A stretch of 64,000 nucleotides of DNA from Aliamphritea spongicola (GTDB taxonomy: Bacteria; Pseudomonadota; Gammaproteobacteria; Pseudomonadales; Balneatricaceae): positions 4,216,001-4,280,000 of the forward strand of contig AP025283.1 in assembly GCA_024347235.1 (NCBI GenBank). The letters are read 5' to 3'. The first letter of the stretch is position 1, and every line of letters starts with the position of its first letter. The position numbers and the translations under genes are program-made. Below are positions 46,275 through 56,329 of this stretch, one piece after another. A model generated the notes under the pieces. That model saw only the letters and a list, made by a program, of their open reading frames with translations, searched no databases and was not told the origin of the DNA.

Positions 46275-47244
46275 TTATCGTTTTATTTCATGGAGGATTT
46301 TTACTGCAAGATTCCCTCGGGACGTCCCCAGGTTACAGGTAAAAATCGGTACCCGGTTAGCCGTCAGCTTGAGCTTATCCGGTATATCAATCGGGATAAT
46401 ATCACCCACCTCAAAATCCACGACATCACGCAGGGTTAACTGCCGCTCAGCAATGGAAAGGCCAAGCTCCATCGGTGCGCCAAGCACTTCCTGCTGCAAA
46501 CTTTTCAGCCACTGCTCATCAAGTTCTTCTTCGGCACGCTGATAGCCGGAAACAAGCGTATCCTTGATTGGCTCCAGCATGGCGTAAGGCATGGTGACAT
46601 GAAACTCACCCATACCGCCATCCAGATCCACCTGAAATGAGCTAACCACAACCACTTCTGAAGGGTTGATAACATTCGCCATGGCCGGGTTTACTTCGTG
46701 ACCACTGACTTCAAACTTCAGCGGCATAACCGGCTGCCAGGAGTCTTCCAGATCACCAAAAACTGACCGATAACCTTATTAATCAGACGCAGCTCAGTCG
46801 GGGTAAATTCCCGGCCCTCGATTTTAGCGTGACGGCCATCACCACCGAAGAAGTTATCCACCAGTTTAAAAACCAGCTTGGCATCCATAACCAGCAACGC
46901 GGTTCCCGCAACGGCGACACCCGCAGCAGGTTAATACTGGTCGGTACATACAGCGTATGAATGTAGTCGCCGTACTTCATAATCTGTACACCGCCGACAG
47001 ATACATCTGCATTACGGCGCAACAAATTAAACAGGCTGATTCGGGTATGACGGGCAAAACGCTCATTGATCATTTCAAGCGTCGGCATCCGGCCACGGAC
47101 AATTCGCTCATGGCTGGCAAGGTCGTAAACCCGTACCTCGCCCGTATCCTGAGGCTCTTCTTCCTGCGTTTCTACCTCACCGCCATCAACACCATGTAAT
47201 AGGGCATCAATTTCGTCTTGTGAAAGCAGGTCTTTAACGGTCAT
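46275..47244 (-). CDS. fliM: Flagellar switch protein FliM
   Basis: About 324 aa. The N-terminal CheY-P-binding motif is LLSQDEIDALLHG (residues 6-18). The middle domain has HERIVRGRMPTLEMINERFA and RNADVSVGGVQIMKYGDYI; the C-terminal SpoA domain has RQLTLRDVVDFEVGDIIPID. Breaks are at about 46905 and 46755, where the middle reads FFGGDGRHAKIEGREFTPTE after repair. Confidence 0.95.
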
Positions 47245-47254
47245 ACATTAACCT

Positions 47255-47774
47255 TCACTGCATAATAAAACCGGTAAACAGGACTTTCTCTATCCCCGGC
47301 TTACCGATTTTATCCTGCATTTCTGCCTGAATTTCCTGAGTGGCTGCAGCCTGCAGATCCAGCTTGCCCTGCAGAGTACGTAACGTTGACAGTGACTGGT
47401 TACTGAACAGGCGGGTAAGGCGATTAACAATGCGCGGCATATGCTTGGTCAGCGCAGCAACCACTTCGTCATCACGGGATTTAGTCTCAACATAGACCTG
47501 AAGATAATGGGTTTTGCCGTCATTACTGTTAATGGTAACGGTAAAGTACGGATCCCCGGAAAGAATTCGAATCTTACTGTATTGCGCCTGCTGCTTCACA
47601 GGTGCTGCAGCTTCCGCTGGTTCGGCAGCTTCATCAGAGCCACCCAGAAACATCATACCGCCCACGGCACCACCCGCCGCAAGCACGATTGCACCCACAA
47701 TAATCAGGATAAGCTTCAGCTTACCGCCTTTTGCCTTCACCGGCACCATCTGCTTCAGTATTTTCTTCAGCCAT
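47255..47774 (-). CDS. fliL: Flagellar basal-body protein FliL
   Basis: About 173 aa. One helix (LKLILIIVGAIVLAAGGAVGG), a short acidic/Ala linker and a periplasmic domain (DPYFTVTINSNDGKTHYLQV, HMPRIVNRLTRLFSNQSL) ending VLFTGFIMQ. It associates with the stator. The start is uncertain: ATG 47774 opens MAEENTEADG but a frame change is needed before VPVKAKGGKLKL; the first clean in-frame ATG is 47749. Confidence 0.88.
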
Positions 47775-47887
47775 CGAACATCCCAGCGGCATACAGCCGA
47801 TTTATCTTAGAATAATGGGCCTAATATAACATACTGATTCAGCAGCGGAAGCCACCAAATTCCGCATTACGCGCAGAAGAAAATGAA

Positions 47888-47920
47888 TCCTCAGATGGAC
47901 TTTTTAAAAACTGCACTAAG
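47888..47920 (-). terminator. Weak hairpin-T tract between fliK and fliL
   Basis: On the minus strand a short CTGC / GCAG stem with a 5-nt loop is followed by TTTTT, some 20 bases after the fliK stop. The stem is short, so at most partial attenuation before fliL. Confidence 0.25.
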
Positions 47921-47938
47921 CAGAGTTAAAACAGCTGT

Positions 47939-49765
47939 TTAAGCATAATAATCAACCATGGAAATGCTTTGCGCAGCCTGCCCGGCAATCACTTCAGGCT
48001 CATCATCCAACTCCCCTTCAGCACCGTATCCACCACTGGCAAATGCCTCCCGTTGCTGCGTATCTTCACGCTGCTGAGAACTCTGATCTTCAACTGATGA
48101 ATCAGCCAGCTCCAGGCCCTGCTCTGCAAACATTTCCCGCAGTCTCGGCAAACTTTGCTCCAGTGAATCCTTCACACTGGCATGAGGCGTATTAAACACC
48201 ACACTGACCTGCTCGTTCTTAATTTCAAGCTTCACATTCAGGCTACCCAGCTCAGGCGGATCCAGACGAATCTCCGCTACTTTACCGTTCTGCGATGCCA
48301 GCCATACAACCCGGTCACTGACTGCCTGTCCCCAGGCAGGATTACCTGGCCGTAATCCTTGCTGCATCTGTAGCTGATGTGGCTCAGCGCCAGCTTTTTC
48401 AGCCCGAACAGCACTGCTGTTTGCCAGTGACGCAGAGAGTGAATCTGCAAAACCTTCAGTCTTCACCGTTTCCGCACCGGAAGCCCTGGCTGCCGATTTA
48501 CTGACAGCCTGATCAGCCAACTGATCCGTTAACAGTGAGGCTGAATTCTGTAATTTTGCCAGACTGTCCGCCGCCGGGCTTACACCAGTCGGCAGAGCAG
48601 ATTTCTGCCCGTCAGCGGCCTTATTATCTGCCACCAAACCTTTAAGCAGACCATTTTCCTCTGCGCCTCGCTGTGCAGCGACTCCGACCTGACGGGACTC
48701 AGCTTTCTGCTCTTCTGCAGTAACGCCTGCAGCATTAGCAACAACACCTTCCTGCCCCGGCAACACGGACTTGCCGGCCTGAGCGTCCGCTGCCCGCTGG
48801 GCCAGTTGCTGTACCTGTGCATTAACCTTTTGCTCTTCCGCTGCCGCTGGCACTAATGGTTGCGACTGTTTTCCGGCTACTTCCGGCTGAACAACAGCAG
48901 ACTCAGCAACAGCGTTTGCTGACCGGCTGGTAGCTGCAACAACAGTTTCAGCTGACTTTTCTGCGACAGGAGCTGTCTGAGCCACAGCACCTGGCTGAGC
49001 AACTTTATCACCGCTGCTCACAGAAGCTGATGTTTCAGTAACCGCAGCGGCCTTAACTTCACCAGCCACAGGTTTTACAGAGGATGCAAGCTGCTCCGCA
49101 GACTGATTAGCTAACTGCTGCGGGTTCTGCTGAGACACTGCCGAATCCTGCTTTACCCCAGCACTCTCAGAGACAACTGTGTTCTGCCGGGCACTCTGCT
49201 CGCCAGCCACGCTCGAATTACCCTCAGCTGCTGACTGCTGAGCGTTTACAAGCTCATGCACCGCTCTTGATAAAGGCGACTGATCAGTCGGCACGCCAGC
49301 AGATTGTGACGCCTGCTGGCCAACAACTGCTTGTGTATTAACAGGCTGAGACTCGGGAAGGGCTGCTAATCCTGAAAGCCCCTGAGATGAAGGAGACTGA
49401 GCATTTTCTTCCTGTATCAGCGAATACTCCGCCGACACATCCGCTTCCAGAAACTTTTTCAGCTGGCTAAGGGTTTCGCTGCCACCAATGGTCTGCTTTT
49501 CACCTGACTTATCGGCACCCGCCTGAACATCTGCCCTGGCAACCACCTGCTCCGAAGCCGGGGAGACAGCACCCGGCGGCAAACTTTCGCCGCCCTCTGC
49601 CTGCACCTGCCCCTGAGCAGTGACCAGAGCAGAAGTGCCGGTTTGTGACTGACTGGTTTGCAGAATCATTGCATTAAAATTTGCTCCAAGCCCTGCCGTT
49701 GCAGGCGCAGCGCCGGCCCCACCTATATCAAGAAGTGATCCGGTACCGGTCGAAACAGGAAGCAT
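47939..49765 (-). CDS. fliK: Flagellar hook-length control protein FliK
   Basis: Intact 608 aa. The first about 440 residues are Ala/Gln/Ser/Val rich and low complexity (ruler region). The C-terminal Flg_hook domain reads WLASQNGKVAEIRLDPPELG, SLNVKLEIKNEQVSVVFNTP and SLPRLREMFAEQGLELADSS. It senses hook length and triggers the FlhB switch. Position between fliJ and fliL, with its own sigma-54-like promoter, marks it as the main FliK. Confidence 0.94.
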   Translation of the reverse strand: MLPVSTGTGSLLDIGGAGAAPATAGLGANFNAMILQTSQSQTGTSALVTAQGQVQAEGGESLPPGAVSPASEQVVARADVQAGADKSGEKQTIGGSETLSQLKKFLEADVSAEYSLIQEENAQSPSSQGLSGLAALPESQPVNTQAVVGQQASQSAGVPTDQSPLSRAVHELVNAQQSAAEGNSSVAGEQSARQNTVVSESAGVKQDSAVSQQNPQQLANQSAEQLASSVKPVAGEVKAAAVTETSASVSSGDKVAQPGAVAQTAPVAEKSAETVVAATSRSANAVAESAVVQPEVAGKQSQPLVPAAAEEQKVNAQVQQLAQRAADAQAGKSVLPGQEGVVANAAGVTAEEQKAESRQVGVAAQRGAEENGLLKGLVADNKAADGQKSALPTGVSPAADSLAKLQNSASLLTDQLADQAVSKSAARASGAETVKTEGFADSLSASLANSSAVRAEKAGAEPHQLQMQQGLRPGNPAWGQAVSDRVVWLASQNGKVAEIRLDPPELGSLNVKLEIKNEQVSVVFNTPHASVKDSLEQSLPRLREMFAEQGLELADSSVEDQSSQQREDTQQREAFASGGYGAEGELDDEPEVIAGQAAQSISMVDYYA

Positions 49766-49829
49766 TGATTCATATAGCAGCCCTACCTAAATATCTGAAA
49801 ACGCAAAATACGCTTCTTTAGCGATATTG

Positions 49830-49846
49830 AAGCAGGATTAATGCCA
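49830..49846 (-). promoter_or_regulatory. Sigma-54-type promoter for fliK
   Basis: On the minus strand TGGCAT-N5-CTGCTT, with GG and GC 12 bases apart, a close match to the -24/-12 consensus. It lies in the 118-bp fliJ-fliK gap, about 65 bases before the fliK ATG, and would drive fliKLMNOPQR-flhB. Confidence 0.78.
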
Positions 49847-49883
49847 ACTTAGAAAATTATGCTCTGGCAGGTATGCCATTACA

Positions 49884-50324
49884 TTAAATGAAAGGGGTAC
49901 GAACTAACTGTGATCGCTCATCAATTTGCTGTTGCTGCTTTTTCTCATCAACCCGGCGCTCATCTTCACGAGCCTTATCAATCACCGAATCGATAGCTTT
50001 AAAATGGCCGTAAGCTGCTTTCCAGTGTTCACGGACTTTTTCCAGATGCTGCTGATCTGATTCAATCGCCAGTCGTTGCTGCTCAATCGCTGCACGGATT
50101 TTCTGCATAAACGCTTGATGGGTATCCAGCTGCTGGACATTCACCCCACCAGCGCCATTGGCATAAAAATTGTTCGCGTATTCCGCATAGTACTGTTCCA
50201 GCTGCTGCATGGTTTCCAGCCCTTTCTGAACACGTCCCTGAGAATCAGCCAGTAACTGATCCGCCTGCTTACGCTTGCGTTCCGCCTGCTCCAGAACAAT
50301 CTCTAACCGCTTTGAACGTTTCAC
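49884..50324 (-). CDS. fliJ: Flagellar export chaperone FliJ
   Basis: Intact 146 aa, almost wholly coiled coil: [40 protein letters not shown] and [14 protein letters not shown]. It sits in the FliI ATPase ring and contacts FlhA. The start overlaps the fliI stop by 4 bases. Confidence 0.93.
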   Translation of the reverse strand: MKRSKRLEIVLEQAERKRKQADQLLADSQGRVQKGLETMQQLEQYYAEYANNFYANGAGGVNVQQLDTHQAFMQKIRAAIEQQRLAIESDQQHLEKVREHWKAAYGHFKAIDSVIDKAREDERRVDEKKQQQQIDERSQLVRTPFI

Positions 50325-51690
50325 TGGTCAGCCTGCGCAGCTGCTGTTGTATCGCCGCCCTGCGGATTAGAAGATAAGACCATCGCCATACTCTGCAGAC
50401 TGGTTTTGAAATCAAACGACTCATTCAGGCCCTGCTGAAGAAACTCACGCATTAACGGCATACGCTCGATGGCGAAATCGGTTTCAGGATCACTGCCCTT
50501 CATATAGGCCCCCACTGAGATCAGATCACTACTCTGCTGGTATTTAGCATAGATCTGTTTGAAGCCCATTGCCGCCTGCAAATGCTCAGGGGCAACAATC
50601 TGTGGCATGGCACGGCTGATGGACTGTTCCACATCGATCGCCGGGTAATGCCCCCGCTCTGCAAGCGAACGGGATAACACAATATGCCCGTCCAGAATCG
50701 CCCGGGCAGAATCCGCAATCGGATCCTGCTGATCATCACCTTCTGTCAGCACCGTATAGAAAGCTGTCACCGAGCCACCACCGTGGTCACCGTTACCGGC
50801 CCGCTCTACCAGCTTAGGCAATTTCGCAAACACCGAAGGCGGATACCCCTTGGTTGCCGGAGGCTCACCCACCGCCAACGCAATCTCACGCTGTGCCTGT
50901 GCGTAACGAGTCAGGGAATCCATCAGCAGGAGTACATTTTTACCCTGGTCACGGAAGTACTCAGCAATCCGGGTCGTTAACTGTGCCGCCCGCAAGCGCA
51001 TCAGCGGTGAGTCATCCGCCGGTGAGGCAATCACCACCGAGCGCGCCATACCTTCTGCGCCCAGACTGTGATCGATAAACTCGCGCACTTCCCTCCCCGC
51101 TCACCGATCAGACCAACAACGACTATTTCGGCTTCTGTAAAACGGGTCATCATCCCCAGCAAGACACTCTTACCCACACCACTGCCGGCAAATAATCCTA
51201 AACGCTGGCCTCGACCGACACTTAACAATGCGTTGATGCAGCGCACACCCACATCCAGGGTCTGATTAATTGGCTGACGCGCCAGAGGATTAATGGTCCG
51301 GCCGTGCAAAGGCACCCGGGTATCACACCCCAGAGGCCCGCGGCCATCCAGCGGTTTACCGACACCGTTGATCACCCGACCAAGAAGATTAAAACCAACC
51401 TCAACATCGCCCCCTGCTTCGGTAACACTTTGGCACCGGGTGCCAGCCCTCAACCACGTCGATGGGCATCAGATAAATACGGTCACCGGCAAAGCCCACC
51501 ACTTCTGCTTCAGTCGGCAAGCCCTTTTCAGGATATACGAGACAGTAATCCCCATAGACGCTTTAATGCCCACCGCTTCAAGGGTCAGGCCGATCAGCCG
51601 GGTAATATGTCCCTGCGCAACAGGTACGGGAGGAATGTAAGAAACGTCATGAAAACGCGCCAGCCGGTCCAGCAGACGGTTATCACTCAT
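50321..51690 (-). CDS. fliI: Flagellum-specific ATPase FliI
   Basis: About 457 aa, F1-beta-like. Walker [32 protein letters not shown], Walker [17 protein letters not shown] and the signature [15 protein letters not shown]-like stretch ([12 protein letters not shown]). It energises export of flagellar substrates. Breaks are near 51530, 51445 and 51095. The ATG overlaps the fliH stop by 8 bases. Confidence 0.95.
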
Positions 51691-52434
51691 TGTTCTGATC
51701 AGGCCCCTGATGGGCCACTTCGGTTAAATGCGCCTGCAGCTGGCTCGCCACAGACTGGAAACGGGTATCAACGGTATTATCGATCTGAGCGTTACCGGTA
51801 CTGACCTTGCAGCCTCCGGCACTGACGGTGTCATCAGCAATCAGCCGCCAGTTTTCATGACGTTGCTGTAACGGCTCAAGCAATTCCACCTGCTCAGGGT
51901 GAACAGAGATATCAACAGCACCGGTTTCCCGGGAAGCTGGGCAACCGCATCCTGCACGGCCTGGCGGACAGCATCTGCATTGGTCTGCAACTCTGCACCA
52001 ACAACGGCACGCCCCAGCTCCAGCACCATCGCCACCAGCATGTGCTCAACATCATCATTAATCTGATCAAGCGGTTGTTCTAACTGCTGCAGCAAATTTT
52101 CCAGATGTGCTATCCGCTGGGAAACATCAGCGGTTCCGGACGCCATCCCTTCCTGGTAGCCGGCCTGCTGACCTTCCTGACGGCCGATCTCGTTACCTGA
52201 CCGCAGCCCTTCCTGATAACCTTCCTGACGGGCGCTTTCACGAATAGACTCAAGCTCTGAAAGCGTCACTTTTTCAGCAACGATCTCGTCTTCGACAACC
52301 TCAATCTCTTCTTCTTTCTGCAGTTCATTCAGCGCCACCACGTGATGACTCTTCACCACAGGCAAATCCCATGGCTGAGTTACTACCGCTTCACCGGCGC
52401 GAATACGCACCATTGAACTGTCAATTGCCTTCAT
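51683..52434 (-). CDS. fliH: Flagellar assembly protein FliH
   Basis: About 250 aa negative regulator and anchor of FliI. The acidic N-terminal region is followed by Gly/Gln-rich helical repeats (GYQEGLRSGNEIGRQEGQQ, AGYQEGMASG; GxxxG heptads typical of FliH) and the C-terminal VVGAELQTNADAVRQAV and FliI-binding domain. The frame breaks near 51925; the tail continues as PVDISVHPEQVELLEPLQ. Confidence 0.92.
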
Positions 52435-52437
52435 CGG

Positions 52438-53460
52438 TTAGAGCATCTCTTCGCCGCCGCCACCCAGCATGATCTCACCATCATCAGCAAGGCGACGTGC
52501 CACACCCAGAATTTCTTTCTGAGCTTCTTCCACTTCACTTACGCGTACCGGACCTTTCGCTTCCAGATCATCACGCAGCAAGTCGGCAGCACGCTTGGAC
52601 ATATTGCGGAAAATCTTTTCCTGCAGATTGGTATCAGCACCTTTCAGCGCGACAACCAGTACGTCAGTATTTACTTCCCGAAGAATAGCCTGAATACCGC
52701 GGTCTTCAATATCAATCAAGTTATCAAAGACAAACATAAGGTCGGAAATCTGATCGCCAAGACTCTCGTCCACTTCGCGGATCTTCTCCATGATATCCTG
52801 CTCAAGCGAGCTGTCGATGAAGTTCATAATCTCGGCTGTTGTCTTCAGACCGCCCAGCGACGCGGTCTGGCTGGACGCACCGGCAAACTGAGCTTCAAGA
52901 ATATCGTTCAGCTCCTGCAGCGCTGAAGGCTGAATCTGATCCAGCGCGGTAATACGCATCAGAATATCCAGCCGGACGACTTCATCAAAACTGGCCAGAA
53001 CAGCCGCAGACTGGTCCGCCTCAAGATAGGCAAGTACAACAGCCTGAATCTGAGGGTGCTCATAACGGATAATTTCAGCCACCTGACGGGGTTCCATCCA
53101 TCGCAGTGTTTCAAGGCCGGAAGTATTCGTATTCATCAGGATACGGTCAATCAGCGTCTGGGCTTTTTCCAGCCCTAACGCCTGTCCCAGCATCTCTTTA
53201 ATGTATATATCATTATTGATACCGATACTGGTCTGATCGCTGATAGCTTCCATAAAGTCAGCCATCACGGCTTCGACCGCTGACTGTGGAATATTATCCA
53301 GGTCATTCATCGCAGAACCGATCATCTGCACTTCTTTCTGACCCAGATATTTCAGAATCTCGGCAGCGTCCGCTTCGCCCATACTGATCAGCAGCACGGC
53401 CGCCTTCTGCAGCTTACTCAGTTCTATTCCCGGTTCAGGTGCCGGAGTTGGTTCACTCAT
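52438..53460 (-). CDS. fliG: Flagellar switch protein FliG
   Basis: Intact 340 aa. N domain (KLQKAAVLLISMGEADAAEI), middle armadillo domain with EHPQIQAVVLAYL (EHPQ motif) and C domain with DDLEAKGPVRVSEVEEAQKE carrying the charged torque helix. It couples stator force to the MS-ring. The start overlaps the fliF stop by 8 bases. Confidence 0.97.
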   Translation of the reverse strand: MSEPTPAPEPGIELSKLQKAAVLLISMGEADAAEILKYLGQKEVQMIGSAMNDLDNIPQSAVEAVMADFMEAISDQTSIGINNDIYIKEMLGQALGLEKAQTLIDRILMNTNTSGLETLRWMEPRQVAEIIRYEHPQIQAVVLAYLEADQSAAVLASFDEVVRLDILMRITALDQIQPSALQELNDILEAQFAGASSQTASLGGLKTTAEIMNFIDSSLEQDIMEKIREVDESLGDQISDLMFVFDNLIDIEDRGIQAILREVNTDVLVVALKGADTNLQEKIFRNMSKRAADLLRDDLEAKGPVRVSEVEEAQKEILGVARRLADDGEIMLGGGGEEML

Positions 53461-55121
53461 CTTCGTTTACCCACTGACGGATAGCCTGCGCCACTTTGGC
53501 AGGGTCTTCAGCAATCATACTGCGAATAGCATTGAGCTGATACTCATAGGTCTCGTTAGGTGTCGGGGATAGCGCGCTGTCGATCCCACTGAACGTCACC
53601 TGATCCGCGGACATTCCGTCCATTTCCAAAGATTCCAGCTGCGCAGAAATATCACCCTCAGGTGTATTCTCATCCTTTTTCTCTTTCTGACTGGCAGCTG
53701 CAAGGTGATTCAGAATTGGCCGTAACAGACCAAATACCAGTAACAGAACGAACAGGCCGGCCGCCGCTTTTCTGGCAATATCCCACACCCACTCCTGCTG
53801 CCAGATCGGAATTTCTTCATCAACAAACTCTTCCGGCGCAGCAAACGGTGAATTCAGAACATTGACGCTGTCACCGCGCAGGGCAGAAAAGCCTACCGCG
53901 TCACGGACAAGAATTGTCAGGCGGTCCAGATCCTGCTGTGACCAGGCCGTTTTACCGGCCTCAGGTGAAGCACCGGCAGCAACGAAGTCATCCACAACCA
54001 CCGCAACCGACAAACGTTTGACGCGCCCCATCTGATGGCGTGTATAACTGATAGAACGGTCCAGTTCAAAGTTTCGCGTCGCCTGCGAACGGGCACTCTG
54101 GGAGGTTCAACCCCACCCGCGCCGGCTTCACCGTCAGCCACTTCAGGCACTGTAGCCACTCCCGGAGGCTGATTAGACAAGGCACCCGGAATTCCCTGGC
54201 TTCATTACTGCCGGTCGTACTCTCATCCAGGGTTTGCTCACTGCGCAGGGAAGGCAAGTCCGGGTTAAAAATCTCATCCGTCTGCTCAACAGCAGTAAAA
54301 TCCACCTCAGCAGAAACTTCCGCACGGAAGTTGCCCAGCCCGACAACCGGCTGCAGGATACTGTTCACACGGTTAAGTAATGTTTCTTCGATCTTACGGG
54401 TATATTCCAGCTGCTTAGCCGCCAGTACCACATCGACATCTGCATCACGGGTATTCAGCAGGCGCCCTTTCTGGTCAACAACCGTGACATCTTCACTGGA
54501 TAAAGAAGGAATGCTGGAAGCAATCAGGTTGGCAATGGCTTCAACCTGGACCCGATCCAGTTTACGTCCGGCTAGCAACTCCAGAAATACAGACGCAGTT
54601 GGCTTGCGCTGATCGCGCACAAACACAGACTGTTTCGGCAATGCCAGATGCACCCGGGCCTTGCGAACAGAAACCATACTGCTGATAGTACGGGCTAACT
54701 CACCCTCAAGCCCGCGGCGATAACGGGCATTTTCCATGAACTGGCTGGTGCCGAGCCCCTGCTCTTTATCAAGCAGCTCGAACCCTACTGTGTTGTCACC
54801 GCTGAAACCTTCCGCAGCCAAACGCAGGCGCGCTTTGTGCAGCTGTTCATTAGGTACCAGGATCGAACGTCCTGAAGCGTCAAATTTATAAGGAATGGCA
54901 AATAACTGTAGCTGATCCACAATTTCATTGGCGTCAGCATAGGCAACATCATTGTACAGCACCCGATAGTCCGGCTCCTGAGACCACAGCACCACAGCAA
55001 AACCAATAGCGATAGTAGCCGCCAGACCGACCATCAGCCCCAGCTGACGAACCAGACTCAGACGATTGAAGCCAAAGGCTATACCCTTGCTACCACCCGC
55101 TGCCATAGATGCGTTTTCCAT
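53453..55121 (-). CDS. fliF: Flagellar MS-ring protein FliF
   Basis: About 556 aa. First helix LGLMVGLAATIAIGFAVVLW; ring-building motifs YNDVAYADANEIVDQLQLF, RKARVHLALPKQSVFVRDQR and VVGLGNFRAEVSAEVDF; second helix WDIARKAAAGLFVLLLVFGL; the C-terminal cytoplasmic tail binds FliG. Breaks are near 54190, 54105 and 54040. Confidence 0.95.
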
Positions 55122-55162
55122 TTAGTTGAGTGCCCACACAACCGTTAATTCAATAAGCGCCA

Positions 55163-55507
55163 TTAAATTGGCATCTTCATAACATCTTCATAAGCCGACA
55201 CCATCCGGTTACGGACCTGGGTCATTGCCTCAAATGAAACCGATGCTTTTTCCATGCTGATCATTACCTGGTGAAGATCAACACCCGGGTCTCCCCGCTC
55301 AAAAGACGTCGCCAGTGCTTTGGCTTCCTTTTGCATGCCATTGACCTTATCTACCGCGCCTTTCAGCATTTCACCGAAGCCCGGGGTATCATCATTAACA
55401 CCGGCCACAGGCATCCCCATAGGGGCCTGCTGCATCCCCTGCTGCGCCTGCGACTTCATCGCACGCATCTGTTCCAGGACAGAATTTATGTCGGCTCTTT
55501 CGATCAT
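55163..55507 (-). CDS. fliE: Flagellar hook-basal body protein FliE
   Basis: Intact 114 aa. TPGFGEMLKGAVDKVNGMQK and VDLHQVMISMEKASVSFEAM, then TQVRNRMVSAYEDVMKMPI, the FliE C-terminal signature. It links the MS-ring to the rod. ATG 55507 has GAGGTGGG just upstream. First gene of fliEFGHIJ. Confidence 0.95.
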   Translation of the reverse strand: MIERADINSVLEQMRAMKSQAQQGMQQAPMGMPVAGVNDDTPGFGEMLKGAVDKVNGMQKEAKALATSFERGDPGVDLHQVMISMEKASVSFEAMTQVRNRMVSAYEDVMKMPI

Positions 55508-55537
55508 ACCCACCTCAGAAATCGGCAATATATTGAC

Positions 55538-55565
55538 ATTATATGCGTAGACTAGGTCTATTCAA
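55538..55565 (-). promoter_or_regulatory. Sigma-70-like promoter of fliE with palindromic operator
   Basis: On the minus strand TTGAAT (55560-55565), a 16-nt spacer and a perfect TATAAT (55538-55543). The spacer contains the perfect inverted repeat TAGAC-CTA-GTCTA (55548-55560), which touches the -35 and looks like an operator. The transcript would begin about 24 nt before the ATG. No good sigma-54 site is present here. Confidence 0.6.
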
Positions 55566-55640
55566 GTAATAATCCGGCGTATTCGCCAAAAAACGTCGCC
55601 TAATAACGTCAAAAACTATACATACTGAGTTAAAAGCAAA

Positions 55641-55662
55641 AAACGGGCCATCAGGCCCGTTT
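55641..55662 (-). terminator. Intrinsic terminator after the exonuclease gene
   Basis: Perfect 9-bp stem AAACGGGCC / GGCCCGTTT with a 4-nt loop; on the minus strand it is followed by TTTTTT. It separates the exonuclease gene from the fliE promoter. Confidence 0.88.
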
Positions 55663-55690
55663 ATTTGACAGGTTGAACAAAGCAACCGCT

Positions 55691-56312
55691 TCAGATATTC
55701 GGCGTCTCGCCATACTTCAGGCGGACATACATAAGCGCGACGGTAATCGCATCGCCCAGCGCGGTATGCCGCTCTAATATAGGAATATCAAGATTCTTTG
55801 AAATGGTATCAAAACGCAGATCGGCATTACCGCCAATACTCCGCCATTTAATGATGTCGTGGTACACATGGGAAAGCTCAATCGCTTTACCCGGTAAGCC
55901 AAAACCGTAACGGGGCCGTAAAAACTTATCCAGCATGCGAATATCATAATTCACATAATACCCCAGTACCGGCCGGTTACCGACAAACGCCAGTACCTGC
56001 TCAAGTGCCTCATCCATATCTACACCGTCAACCAGATCAGCCGCACGGATTTTATGAATTTTGATTGAATCTTCTGTCAGACTCTTAGGCGGCTTAAGCG
56101 ATATCCAGCCGCTCACTGGTGACTACCTTCTGCCCTCTGATTTTTACCGCGCCAATGGACAGTATTTCACCTTCTTTGACATTAAGGCTGGTCGTCTCGC
56201 AGTCCAGCGATACCACCTCATCACCGTCATAAGGCTCAAACAGCTCACCATGAGGCCCGGCCTTATGGTCTATCCGCTCTTTAAACTGTCTGATGGTACG
56301 GGGAATAATCAT
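55691..56312 (-). CDS. 3'-5' exonuclease, DEDDh family (DnaQ-like)
   Basis: About 207 aa. VVSLDCETTSLNVKEGEILS holds the first acidic pair (D-x-E, Exo I); VLGYYVNYDIRMLDKFL is Exo II with the Asp; LERHTALGDAITVALMYV is Exo III with the DEDDh His and Asp. It would trim single-stranded DNA or RNA. The frame breaks near 56100. It sits 17 bases after the DUF294 gene, a pairing also common beside symporter/CrbS loci; a link to acetate uptake is unclear. Confidence 0.88.
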
Positions 56313-56329
56313 CCTGAATTTGCCTCCGG

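Noticed and set aside
55570-55600. Sigma-54 site before fliE (TGGCGA-N5-CCGGAT on the minus strand)
   Set aside because: The -12 element has GG where the invariant GC is required; the nearby TATAAT promoter is the better candidate.
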